Numbered from the stretch's first letter, positions 48,571 through 58,743 are shown. The stretch is DNA of 64,000 nucleotides from Phyto melanocephala (GCA_941918925.1 OW799233.1:71203578-71267577); one strand, 5' to 3'. Notes: generated by a model not told the origin, from the letters alone. Numbers and translations: made by a program.

Positions 48571-49952
48571 GCTATAGACTCCGAAACTGTAAAACCGATC
48601 GGGCTCAAACTTTGGTAAGTTGTTGTACACATACCAGGGAGTGTTTATGGGTAAAAAAAAGTGGGCGGAGCCACGCCCATAAAAAATTAGTTATCAGTTT
48701 TAGCTACTTGCACTTGACCGATTTTTCTGAAACTTTGCACACATATCGAGCTGTCATGACTAAATAATTTCGTGATAAGAAAAGTGGGCGGGGCCACGCC
48801 CCTAAAAAAGTTTTAATTTTGAGGTACTTTCACTGGACCGATTTTTCTGAAACCTTGCACACATATTGAGTTGTCATGACTTTGTAATTTCGTGATTGAA
48901 AAAGTGGGCGGGGTCACGCCCATAAAAAATTAGTTATCAGTTTTAGCTACTTGCACTAGACCGAATTTTCTGAAACTTTGCAAACATACTGAGCTGTCAT
49001 GACTTTGCACTTTCGTCATTAGAAAAGTGGGCAGTGCCACGCCCATTAAAAAAAGGTATCATTTTGAGGTACTTGCACTAGACCGATTTTTTTGAAACTT
49101 TGCACACTTATTGAGCTGTCATGACTATACAGTTTTGTAATTAGAAAAGTGGGCAGTGCCACGCCCATAAAAAAAGGTATCATTTTGAGGTACTTACACT
49201 TGACCGATTTTTCTGAAACTTTGCACACTTATTGAGTTGTCATGACTATACAGTTTCGTAATTAGAAAAGTGGGCAGTGCCACGCTCATAAAGAAAAAGT
49301 TTTTAGCCTTGCACTTGATATTCGATTAAAATTTAGAACGCGATTAAAATTCATGAAGGGGCGTAGCAACGCGCGCCGGGATTGGCTAGTGTATAATAAA
49401 ATTAATAATAAGAACACACATACACATACTATACCATATCAAAAGCCGGATTTCCAAAAATAATTTTTAGCATCAACGACCTAAAAAGGTCTTGATCAGG
49501 CAGAGTGAAGAAAATCAACTAACTTACCTGTTAAAATGATAATTCTGAGGAATATAAAGGAACACAATAAATATGTAATGAATTTTGGCATACCTACAAT
49601 GAAACCGAAACCATTTATTATATTTAAAGCAGAACATATTGTTATATATGTACGTATGTGCACTTACCAGAGCTTTCTCTTGCAGATTGGCGACAATTTT
49701 TCATTATTTCGCTCCTTGAGTAACAATTATATTAAATTTATTCTTAAAATTAAATTTTCAAGTAAATGTCATTTAAAATAATATATTTTATTTTTTTAAA
49801 TTTTTTTCAACTGACAGAAATCTCTTTGTTTTTTGAAAATATTTAATATCAATTAAAAAATTTAATTAAAGTAATGAAAAATATAATTAGAATTCAAAAA
49901 CAAATTAAAAATTCAATTAATTAAACAAATTTTAGCAATATTTTTTTCTGTG
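48093..49952. mobile_element. MITE with CACAG...CTGTG ends inserted in the P-like transposase
   Basis: Starts CACAGAAAAAACTAAATATG, ends TATTTTTTTCTGTG, with TA on both sides (48091-48092, 49953-49954). Removing it and one TA restores the transposase frame across the junction, which proves the boundaries and a 2-bp TA duplication. TA duplication suggests a Tc1/mariner-type source. It contains the Helitron 48506-49389. Confidence 0.85.
48506..49389 (+). mobile_element. Non-autonomous Helitron inside the MITE
   Basis: TCTATATATATAAAAGTG start after A (48505), CTAG end (49386-49389) before T, with GGCGTAGCAACGCGCGCC upstream of the end. About six ~120-bp internal units (GTGGGCGGGGCCACGCCC; CTGAAACTTTGCACACTTA). 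A (TG)n microsatellite spans about 48529-48568. The empty site is preserved in the paralogous MITE at about 45955. Confidence 0.9.
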
Positions 49953-51000
49953 TACCCATGCTTTTTAAAATATTATAATTTTCTTTAACTATTTCACTTA
50001 AAGTATCCGCAGATAAGCCGTTGTAGGAAATAAAGAATTTAAGAATGATTGAAAAATTAGAAAACATAGATTTAATCATAAAAACAGATACATGAGTGGC
50101 AATTCTATTAGTCCTTTCAAATCCAGTTGTTTCAAATCCATCAACTAAATCTAGACTTCTATTATACATCAACTCTTTTTTATGTTCATTTCATCCATAA
50201 CTAAAATCATATGCTTAGCACATCTGTCATCCAACTGGGAGCATTTTTCCCTCACGAATTTGAAAGCATTATTTTTTAAGCCGGGCTGAACAAATTTATT
50301 CGGCACCCACCGATTCAAGGTGGAAATGTGAGGAAGACTCAAATTTAATTTGTCCCTTAGAAATAAGTATGTGGATTGAGATTTGTAAAAAATGTTCTGA
50401 GCTAAATATTTTACATTTTCAGAATATTCCTTTGGCCGAGAGCTCAACAAAAGCTTACAAAAAATTTCGCTTTCTGCGCTTATATTTTGTAAACAATCAG
50501 TCGATTCAATAAGAGACTTTTTTATATTATTTATTACGATTTAACTTTTTAGTATGTTGTGTGGGTCGCTTTGATTTTAAATTTTTTTCTTTTTTGTATT
50601 TTTTGAGGAGATTACTATATTTTTTCCGGTAGTGATCTGCAAGTAGAGTTTGATTTTCGCAATTTGAGCAGAAAGCGGCTTCGATATTTTCGCAATATAA
50701 ATTTTTTGGGGAGGACCTGAGCTCTGCGTTAAAATCTTCCAATTCTTCCTCCATTTCATCAATATATACAGTTGGAATGGCGTCAGCTTTTAATTTTGTT
50801 CCTCCAACGTATGAACTTGAAAAATGATTTTCGCAAATATAAAGATTTTTATTAAAATTCTTCTCTGGAATTCGACATTTCTCTCGCCAAATTTGACCTA
50901 GTATCATATCCGGCGAAGGAAATTTAAACATTTTTAAGCCCTTAAAATGTCTTCTCGATTTTTGGCATTTTTTTACGCAGCATTTTATGCCCGATGGCGA

Positions 51001-51387
51001 TTTATTTTTCTTTTTGTACTCTAATTCATTGCTTCAGTAGAGTTTTTATTTATTGCGTTATTTTTATTATTTTTTTTATTTACTTTTCTTTCATAATGTG
51101 TTATGAAATGCTTCAAAATAAAATAAAAAGCTGCAGAGCCTTTAAAAAATCACTAAAAAAAATTTCGGGCGAAGTGTCCTTGACGATTTGTGGCTCTTAA
51201 AATACAACAACAATACAAAAATTCTACCTGACTTCGGTTTAGCTAGTTTTTGCACATTTATTGCATGTGGGTTTTTTTTAGGAAATTGCAGTGCAGGGAA
51301 CAGGTACATAAGTATTTTTTATTGAGTTTTGACTTTCTTACATAAAATTGAAATTTCTTTTATCACAAAATACATACATAACTATTT
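51001..51387. other. 5' flank of the P-like gene, no other gene seen
   Basis: AT-rich region between the THAP start and the right terminal repeat, where the transposase promoter would lie. No TATA or initiator can be assigned with confidence. Confidence 0.4.
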
Positions 51388-51430
51388 GTTTCCTGACGAG
51401 CCAACATATTATTGGCGAAACAGTGGCAGC
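51388..51430 (+). ncRNA. Hammerhead-like motif near the P-like right repeat
   Basis: CTGACGA, a perfect 5-bp stem II GCCAA...TTGGC with a 7-nt loop, then GAAA. After this ACAGU-G follows, so the cleavage position would be G, which is not normally allowed, and stem I pairing is weak. It may be a decayed hammerhead or a chance hit. Confidence 0.3.
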
Positions 51431-51454
51431 AATTTTAATAAAAATTGTAATTTT

Positions 51455-51727
51455 AGAGAATAAAGTAGCTAAAATAAATTATAAATTACACTTTAAAATA
51501 AATAAAATCACACTAGAGCTACATGTATAAACATTGAGTGTACTTGACAATAGGCGAAAGTTTTTTCGAAAACTTCAATTTGTAAAAGTGTCTGTAATAC
51601 ATTAGAAAACATCGCCTTTCTTATTTATTTATTTAAAATACCTCAAGTGAAATTCAAATGCTTGAAAACAAAAATTTTCACCTAAGTATAATAAATTTCA
51701 TTGTATTAAAATTACATATCTCAAATC
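51455..51727 (-). repeat. Right terminal inverted repeat of the P-like transposon
   Basis: Inverse of 44885-45160, ending CATATCTCAAAT. The outer 8-bp duplication cannot be checked because a family A copy abuts the left arm. Confidence 0.75.
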
Positions 51728-51891
51728 AATAAAATTGTACACGTACCTACACTAAAATTTTCGCTAAGAAGGGCAAATAAAATTCGATCACAATTGATGC
51801 AATCTCATTCGTACAACAACAATATATATATGCTTTTGCTACTGTAACACAGTCGAGCGTATTTGTTTTTAATATAATATTTGATAATCTA

Positions 51892-51990
51892 TTATTTAAG
51901 CTTATTTTTGCATGTTTTACAAATAGTAAAATCCTCATTCTCACTATTTTCAAAATACTTCCGAACTTCATTTTGCTTATTTCGCGGCAT
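51892..51990 (-). CDS. Isolated BED-type zinc-finger start (hAT-like N-terminus)
   Basis: From ATG at 51990 the minus strand reads MPRNKQNEVRKYFENSENED, then FTICKTCKNKLK and a stop at 51892-51894. A Cys-x2-Cys pair after an aromatic-rich start matches the first half of a BED zinc finger as found at the N-terminus of ZBED/hAT transposases. The His-Cys/His half is absent, so it is a truncated or frameshifted fragment. Just downstream 51747-51890 is AT-rich with stops. It could alternatively be a first exon. Confidence 0.45.
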   Translation of the reverse strand: MPRNKQNEVRKYFENSENEDFTICKTCKNKLK

Positions 51991-52236
51991 TGTTTATCGA
52001 TCTTAAATATTTATAAAACTAAAGAATGCCACTGAACTGAGTAATTTACAATTCATATAATAAAATCAAAAACAAAACACACATACAACATCTCTACTGC
52101 TTTAACTTTGGAATTTTTTTAAAGTTTCAGTCAGTCAAAACAAAAACTGTTCGCACATGTCGACAGCAGAAGTGCTTTGTAGTGAATAACCTTTCGTTTT
52201 TTATTTGTGCTTTAACTGCGACTGATTGCATTTAAA

Positions 52237-52548
52237 ACAAGAGCGCTATATTCGGTTGTGCCGAATCTTATATACCCTTCACAACGTGTAGTCATGCAAT
52301 AACAGTGGTTTGTGTCACCATTCATCCCATATGAAATACGTACATACATATAAAATACATACATATATAAAAACATCCCATTGTAAAATTATAAATTTAC
52401 GTATGTATGTTAAAAAAAAAAAATAAAAAAAATAATTTAAAAAAAAATTTTTAAAAAATAATAAAAATATATATAATAAATATAAAACAAAAAAAAAAAA
52501 TAAAAAAAAAAATATTAAAAAAAAAAATTAAAAAAAATATATAAAAAT
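52237..52548 (-). repeat. Family A 3' half, minus
   Basis: ACAAGAGCGC and hairpin TTCGGTTGTGCCGAA, then the 3' subterminal region and A-rich tract. It abuts a fragment of the 550-bp hammerhead repeat. Confidence 0.7.
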
Positions 52549-52556
52549 TAAATTTT

Positions 52557-52806
52557 TAATGTGAACCATTTTTTATTTTGGCTTAAGTTCATTTGTTTCT
52601 TTATTTAATTTTTTTATAATTCAAATTAAATTAAATTGTAACCATTTTAGGAATATTTTTTCTAAAAATTATTTCCGATATTAGCCGAGTGGAATGCATT
52701 TTCGAAATCAGCTACGATTTCATCATCAGCACTCTTTATCGGTATACTACTATGTAACTTAAAATTCCTATTTATGTTACAATTGAATGAAATTTGAATT
52801 AGTGAA
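52557..52806 (-). repeat. Detached fragment of the 550-bp hammerhead repeat
   Basis: About 250 bp matching 54860-55110 and the inverse of 58612-58865, including a complete hammerhead motif (52675-52742). It lies outside the TTAA palindrome. Confidence 0.85.
52675..52742 (-). ncRNA. Hammerhead ribozyme motif (550-bp repeat family)
   Basis: Same 68-nt sequence as the copies at 54981, 58676, 59226 and 59776: stem I CCGATA/TATCGG and GAGTG/CACTC, core CTGATGA, stem II GAAATC/GATTTC, GAA, palindromic stem III AATGCATT, cleavage after UUC. Confidence 0.75.
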
Positions 52807-52984
52807 AAGTCTAGGCAATATTTATTAAAATAAATAAATAAAATTAAAATAAAAAATTATAAAAATGTTTACTTAATTTTTTTAGTAGTTTATGGCCAGA
52901 AGTCTGGAGTTATTGGGGAAAATTTATAAAAAAGGCGATAAATTACACTTTTTTGAATAAAAACAAATATCAATATTCTTGTCA

Positions 52985-53490
52985 AAATGGGATACCTTCA
53001 CTTAATTGTAAATAAAAGCAGAACGCGTTAATCGATTTCTATGATCTATGTCGCATTTTGTTTATAGGTTATGTGACTTCACATGAAATTAAAAACACTT
53101 GATCCTTTTTTCCATTTTGGATTTTTTATGAATTAAAAAAAAAAAAAATATTTAAATTTTTAGACAAAAAATACTTTTTTCCCTTCATACATTCATTTTT
53201 AACTTCGAAAGTGTTGCACATATAGGAAAACGGTATAGAAACAGATTAGAGAAATTGTAATTCTTAATTTTTCTAAATTTGTGTCATCAAAATCGGACGA
53301 GTGGTTCTCGAGTTATGTTAAACTACGTTTTTGCCAAAATGTTACAACTAAGCGAAAAAACATCAAGATAAGGAAAAAATTTAAAATGTCATAAAAAAAA
53401 GTGACACATATGAACGCCAAACCCTTTGAGGGTTTTACTATACTAACCTAGTACCATCACCCTGACTTGGAATTTCTCACCCCCAGATAT
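52985..53490 (+). repeat. Diverged terminal-repeat-like copy related to the CACAG transposon
   Basis: Matches the right terminal repeat of the 55356-58547 element over CATTTTGGATTTTTTATG, CCCTTCATACATTCATTTTT and ATTGTAATTCTTAATTTTT, then continues with its own end (AAACCCTTTGAGGGTTTTAC, TAGTACCATCACCCTGACTT). A second copy of the end part in the same direction is at 61232-61475. It probably represents a sister transposon family. Confidence 0.6.
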
Positions 53491-54365
53491 AGATAATAAA
53501 TTTTAATGCTTGTGTATTAAGTTGTTTAGATTTTTGCTTCTCAATCACACAAATAACGGCTGAAGGGTACTAACTGAAATTTGGCACACCTAGATTAACA
53601 CCAAGAATAATAAAAACAATATTAAAAAATGTTTCGTTCTGCGTATACACGTCACATCAGCCTTGCACTTAACAAAAGTAATACAAGTACAGTGAGGTTT
53701 ATTTAAATTATTAAAGGTGAATAAAAGCATTATAGTTTATTTTAAAGTATATTATTGAACATATTACTGCTTATAATGTTATTTACCGTTTAAAATTATT
53801 TTTTTTATTATTATTATTTCTTAAATATTTATTTTAGCATTTTATTAACAATCTTGGATTAATATGTGTGCAGACGAAGTCGAGGGCACATGCTGTTATA
53901 TATAAAATTTTTGTAAAAAATTATAATAAATGATTTTTTTTTTGAATTTACATCGAACTCCCCTGCAGGAAATGTCTGTATTAAAAAAGTACTGATTTAG
54001 TATCTACTCTGTCACCAGTACTAATGGCCAATTATACCCTAGATAATGTTATTTGCTATAGATATTCAAAATGCACTTAACATTGAAAATCCACTAGTGA
54101 AGTTAGAACCAGTGTTTGAAAAACTGCAGTCGAAATAGTAAAAGTCGTAAAATTGTGCTATTACTTCGACTTAACAGTTTTTCATTGGGCAAACACAAAC
54201 TGTTGCTTCACTTCTACTTCTTAAACGACTAACAATCGCAGTTAAAGCACAAACAAAAAACACTACAAGAACTTCTGCAATCGACAAGATCGAACAGTTT
54301 TTGGCAGCATTGAAAAACTTCTTATTCGTTTGATTGCTTTTGCTTCTGCTTAGGTTTCTGATTTT

Positions 54366-54810
54366 TATACCCTTCACACAGTGAAAAAGTTTATATATAG
54401 GTTTGTCATTCCGTGTGAAATTTCTACAATTTTGATTTCCGACCCCATAAAGTACATATTTTCTGAAAGCTTATGAATAGGGGAGTCGATTAAGCCCTGT
54501 CAGTCTATCCGTGTGTTTGTTGAAATCAACTTTTTGAAGCCCCCCGACATCGCTTGGACTCGGGTGAGGTATTAAAATATCAGAAATATTCGGGAGTAGA
54601 TCGGTATTGAAAATCAGAAACATCGGTATTGAAAATCAGAAACATCGGTACATAAACAACTGAGATATGAACATAAACCCCCGACCACCTCGATTTTTTT
54701 TTTCACAAAAACAAAATTACTACAACAACATACATACATACAAACGTGTATACTGGTTAGAGAAAACGTGGCATCGAATCCCAGCTGAGCCAAAAAAAAA
54801 GATTTTTTTT
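54366..54810 (+). repeat. Family A 5' half in left palindrome arm
   Basis: TTATACCCTTCACACAGTG through CGAATCCCAGCTGAGCC, with one internal duplication of AATCAGAAACATCGGTA. The mirrored copy at 60025-60468 carries the same duplication, so the arms were copied after this insertion. Confidence 0.75.
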
Positions 54811-54835
54811 ATTATTTTTATATTTATATTTTATT

Positions 54836-55258
54836 CGAACTTTTTTCTATATATTAAATTTTTAATGTGAACCATTTTTTATTTTGGCTTAAGTTCATTT
54901 GTTTCTTTATTTAATTTTTTTATAATTCAAATTAAATTAAATTGTAACCATTTTAGGAATATTTTTTCTAAAAATTATTTCCGATATTAGCCGAGTGGAA
55001 TGCATTTTCGAAATCAGCTACGATTTCATCATCAGCACTCTTTATCGGTATACTACTATGTAACTTAAAATTCCTATTTATGTTACAATTGAATGAAATT
55101 TGAATTAGTGAATCTTAGTATTAATTTTCATATTTTGTTGAATATTTTATTTCACCTATCAAATGACAATTCATAATTCAACATGTTCATATTCTTCTAT
55201 ATTCGTAATACATTTTTTGTTATGCTTTCAATATCCATCCTTTGGCTGGAATTATTGA
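54836..55258 (-). repeat. Hammerhead repeat part-unit in left arm
   Basis: Inverse of the 550-bp unit, meeting the plus-oriented array at a short spacer (55259-55267) so that CCTTTGGCTGGAATTATTG and its inverse face each other. Confidence 0.85.
54981..55048 (-). ncRNA. Hammerhead ribozyme motif (550-bp repeat family)
   Basis: Minus-strand copy of the 68-nt motif with all core residues and both parts of stem I intact. Confidence 0.78.
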
Positions 55259-55355
55259 AAACAATTATTTTCAATAATTCCAGCCAAAGGATGGATATTG
55301 AAAGCATAACAAAAAATGTATTACGAATATAGAAGAATATGAACATGTTGAATTA

Positions 55356-58300
55356 CACAGTACAACATTTTTCAGTTAATTGATTGCCAACTCAATTCTG
55401 TGAACTGTATGTGAAATTAGACCCAAAAAGAAGAATTTCTGCATCATTCGTTTTGTCTTCTTACCTGCGATTTGAAGTTAGTATCGATTTGAAGTTAGTA
55501 CTATCGTAAAGGGGAATTTATCACGTTTTAGGCCCTGTTGTTTGACATAGCTCGACAACCACTAGCCCAATTTAGTTGAAATAAATTTTAAAAAATTAAA
55601 AATTACAATTCCCTTAATCTGTTCATATATTGTTTTCCTATACAAGTAACACTTTCGAAGTTAAAAATGAATGTATGAAGGGGAAAAATTATTTTTTGCC
55701 TAAAAATTTAAATTTTTTTTTTTTAAATACATAAAAAATCCAAAATGGAAAAAAGTTTCAAGTCTAGTTATTCTTTCGCAAAGTCACATAACCTATGAGC
55801 AAAATGAGACAAAGATCATAAAAATCGATGCACGCGTTTCGCTTTTATTCGCAATTGAGTAAATGTATGAATTTCAAAAATCAGTTATAGCCACCACCCT
55901 TAAAATAAAAATATAAATTAAAAAATTATCATGCAAAAAAAAATTTATTTATAAAAACTTAATGAAAATAAAATAATATGCAATTAATACGCAATTATAA
56001 TATGCATAAAAACAAAATTTAGAACATTTTTTCAATTATTGGCAATATCCATCCTTGTAGAAGTTGACGCTTGTGGTTCTGATGATCTTGTTTTCTTCGT
56101 AGGTTGTTCATATTCATGGTCTGAGTCTGTATCGTCATCCGAGATACACATACTATTCAAGGGCGTGTTTCTTTCACTGTGTCCACCAATTTCAATGTCT
56201 TCATCTTCGGTGCTTTCTTCAAACTGCATAATTGTGGAACTCCACCAACAAACCTCCGCAAGCAATGCATCCAATTTTTTGCTTTTGAACCGCTTTTCAA
56301 ATGGCATGGTCACCTGGTGGAACCTCTCTCCTTGTTCGTCTGATTCCTGAGGTGATTGTGCCAAAAAAGTATCGAGGTGGTGGTGCAAGAAATGCAATTT
56401 CAGCGTCATGGATGCACCGATTTTTTCGAAATAAAACAGCAACCTGTCCACTCGTTGCTGTATCTCTTCTCGCTGGACACGGTTCTTTTCTAGAACGCCT
56501 TCTATTACTTCTTTCAATGCGTTCCATGCATGTTGGTGGTCGTGATGCTCTGAAAGCAAATGTGTGAAAGAATCACTTTTGATCAATTTCCGAATATCAG
56601 GTCCATTGAGAATACCTCTTTTAAATACATAAGAAAAACGTAAAATTATTGGTAATGTGAATGTATAGAAATTAACAAATTTAGATATGACAATATTGAA
56701 ATACAGAGTACGATACGTACCGTTTTTAATTTTCTCATCACTGAGTTTCGGAAAGATGGATTTCAAACAGTCAAAGGCGCCGTTAACTTTTTTGACCACC
56801 ACTTCAACGAATTTCCCAGCTATTCCCAGTTTCATGTGGAGCGGTGGCAACAAAATATCATCCAGGTCCTTTATCATAGGTTCAACGGAATAAAATTTCT
56901 GAAAATCAGCTTGGCGTTGTCGGTATGATGTTGCGCTGACATTTTGCTGTGTGAGTTTTCTTCTCTTCAAAAATGATGTCAGCCATTCGGAGTCGTGTTG
57001 TGATAGTCCCAGCTTGGCCACAATGTAATCCATTTCGATTTGTGGTAGCGGTTGTGGTGCACTATTTTCAATATCTGGTATCCAATCAGCATCATCCAAA
57101 TCGGTCGGATTGGTGAAAACGGTTGCGGCTAGCAGGGACACAGTATCCGCACTCGGAGGTTTAGGTGCATCGGTATCAGCAGGGCGTTGCACTGGAAGTG
57201 TGGCAGTAAATGCAGCAGTGTATACTTTTGTTTTCCATTGTTGTCTGTTTAATCCAGGACAAAAATTTATGCATGCATAGCACCTGGATTCATCATGTCC
57301 AGTTGTGTCTTCCACCCAAATTACTGGCTTCATAAAAGATAACTTTCTACTTTTTCCGTGAATCCATTTTAGAAGGGTAGTATAACAACTGTTGCACACT
57401 GTGTTCGGCGTAAAATTTGCACCACTTAAATCTGCTTCATCGAAATAATTACAATACGCGGTTTTGAATTGCTCAGTAAACAAATTTTTTCGATCTTTTT
57501 TCTGTATTTTTTGGACGATATGACCACAAACGTAACAATATTCATCCAAATATGGGCACTTGTTGTTTTCCATATTGATATATTTTATGTTTTGTTGTTA
57601 TTCACTTTTAAAAAACTGGAGAAAAATCACTTTTACTGTTCGCGTTCGTCGGCACTGGCTGAATGCCAAAAATCGATCAATGCACACCTATAAATACTAC
57701 GTATTTTTGAATATTTTACTGCCAGGCATTTATAAATGGGCGCATATTTTAAGGGCGGCTGGCTATATACCTGATTCAGCACTTGTACGTTTCAAACTGT
57801 GCAAAACTTTCAAAATAATGACCACCCTTAAATGTGGGTGCAATTTCTGTAAACAAATCATATAGGTAGCCACCGGAAAAACCAAAATAATAAAAAGGTC
57901 CACTTTCCGTTTAATTGTCCACGTACATTTATTACCGCAATCATAAAAATCAAATAACCTTTTGTTTATTCCTTTTTTTTTAATTCTCAGAATCATGAAA
58001 AAGGTGTCAATGTTTTCTCCAAATAATGTTGTGCATATCTCGAGCAAATTTTTGAAATTCATACATTTACTCAATTGCGAATAAAAGCGAAACGCGTGCA
58101 TCGATTTTTATGATCTTTGTCTCATTTTGCTCACAGGTTATGTGACTTTTTGAAAAAATAACTAGACTTGAAACTTTTTTCCATTTTGGATTTTTTATGT
58201 ATTTTTAAAAAAAAAATTTTAAATTTTTAGGCATAAAATAATTTTTTCCCTTCATACATTCATTTTTAACTTCGAAAGTGTTACTTGTATAGGAAAACAA

Positions 58301-58547
58301 TATATGAACAGATTAAGGGAATTGTAATTCTTAATTTTTTAAAATTTATTTCAACTAAATTGGGCTAGGGGTTGTCGAGCTATGTCAAACAACAAGGCCT
58401 AAAACGTGATAAATTCCCCTATACGATAGTACTAACTTCAAATCGCAGGTAAGAAGACAAAACGAATGATGCAGAAATTCTTCTTTTTGGGTCTAATTTC
58501 ACATACAGTTAACAGAATTGAGTTGGCAAATCATGTGTTGTACTGTG
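55356..58547 (-). mobile_element. 3.19-kb CACAG/CTGTG DNA transposon with long terminal repeats
   Basis: Ends CACAGTACAACA and TGTTGTACTGTG; terminal inverted repeats of about 510-530 bp (55356-55888, 58040-58547), the left one with an 18-bp internal duplication (GATTTGAAGTTAGTATC). TTA flanks both ends (55353-55355, 58548-58550). The uninterrupted target AATTATGAATTG is present in the neighbouring repeat unit at about 59097, which fixes the boundaries. CAC-type ends and a 3-bp duplication suggest the CMC group (EnSpm/Chapaev3-like); TTA alone would also fit Harbinger. Confidence 0.88.
56032..57573 (-). CDS. Transposase-family protein of the CACAG element, central region missing
   Basis: 513 codons, ATG at 57573. 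Cysteine-rich N-terminus (C6, C13, C16, C41, C60, C63, C98, C101, C105; e.g. CYVCGH, CNSCY, CYAC) suggests zinc binding. Residues 178-230 (LGLSQHDSEWLTSFLKRR) and then LLPPLHMKLG (241-250), GPDIRKLI, LKLHFLHHHLD and ESDEQGERFHQ (about 415-425) match a protein family common in arthropod and cnidarian genomes and probably transposon-derived (from memory). The family normally has roughly 150-190 residues between YRQRQADFQKFYS and the LPPLH motif; here they are absent, so the putative catalytic core is deleted in frame. 56616-56720 (GTACGT...AAGAG, 105 nt) is a likely intron without stops; splicing gives KNGILNGPDIRKL and a 478-residue product. The acidic tail (DEDIEIG, DDDTDSDHEYE) is low-complexity. 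Confidence 0.75.
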   Translation of the reverse strand: MENNKCPYLDEYCYVCGHIVQKIQKKDRKNLFTEQFKTAYCNYFDEADLSGANFTPNTVCNSCYTTLLKWIHGKSRKLSFMKPVIWVEDTTGHDESRCYACINFCPGLNRQQWKTKVYTAAFTATLPVQRPADTDAPKPPSADTVSLLAATVFTNPTDLDDADWIPDIENSAPQPLPQIEMDYIVAKLGLSQHDSEWLTSFLKRRKLTQQNVSATSYRQRQADFQKFYSVEPMIKDLDDILLPPLHMKLGIAGKFVEVVVKKVNGAFDCLKSIFPKLSDEKIKNGTYRTLYFNIVISKFVNFYTFTLPIILRFSYVFKRGILNGPDIRKLIKSDSFTHLLSEHHDHQHAWNALKEVIEGVLEKNRVQREEIQQRVDRLLFYFEKIGASMTLKLHFLHHHLDTFLAQSPQESDEQGERFHQVTMPFEKRFKSKKLDALLAEVCWWSSTIMQFEESTEDEDIEIGGHSERNTPLNSMCISDDDTDSDHEYEQPTKKTRSSEPQASTSTRMDIANN

Positions 58548-58675
58548 TTATGAATTGTCATTTGATAGGTGAAATAAAATATTCAACAAAATATGAAAAT
58601 TAATACTAAGATTCACTAATTCAAATTTCATTCAATTGTAACATAAATAGGAATTTTAAGTTACATAGAAGTATA

Positions 58676-58743
58676 CCGATAAAGAGTGCTGATGATGAAA
58701 TCGTAGCTGATTTCGAAAATGCATTCCACTCGGCTAATATCGG
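58676..58743 (+). ncRNA. Hammerhead ribozyme motif, array unit 1
   Basis: Parsed 5' to 3': CCGATA, AA, GAGTG, CTGATGA, T, GAAATC, loop GTAGCT, GATTTC, GAA, AATGCATT, C, CACTC, GGCTAA, TATCGG. Stem I has an internal loop, as needed for the loop-loop contact of fast natural hammerheads. Stem III is a loopless palindrome, so activity would require a dimeric or tandem transcript. The one departure is an extra T between the core and stem II. Confidence 0.8.

Larger units (their letters stand above)
46853..51000 (-). pseudogene. P-element/THAP9-like transposase, interrupted and degraded
   Basis: Minus-strand gene. The N-terminal THAP zinc finger reads IKCCVKKC (about 50991), CENHF and ADAIPTV, i.e. 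C-x3-C ... C-x2-H plus the AVPTI-like box; no in-frame ATG precedes it. A Glu/Lys-rich coiled region ends the 50527-50931 frame. 50169-50450 has LNLSLPHISTLNRW and ILVMDEMNIKK, the P-type first catalytic aspartate region; 49953-50172 has NRIATHVSVFMIKSMFSN. The second MITE interrupts after SMG, and CDQGSTNR follows at 48070. 47720-48019 has FCMYYFPHLIKSLRNG and KLTRQHIYPNCFEKM; 46853-47431 has LNQDKLENTFSVLRQKGG. Frameshifts lie at 47432-47719. It is dead but of recognisable THAP9/P architecture. Confidence 0.88.

Noticed and set aside
51388..51430. Counting the CTGACGA...GAAA motif as a functional hammerhead
   Set aside because: The cleavage position is G and stem I does not pair well; kept only as a low-confidence feature.
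56039..56567. Plus-strand and third-frame ORFs overlapping the transposase gene (103, 88 and 76 codons)
   Set aside because: Shadows of the 513-codon minus-strand gene, without motifs.
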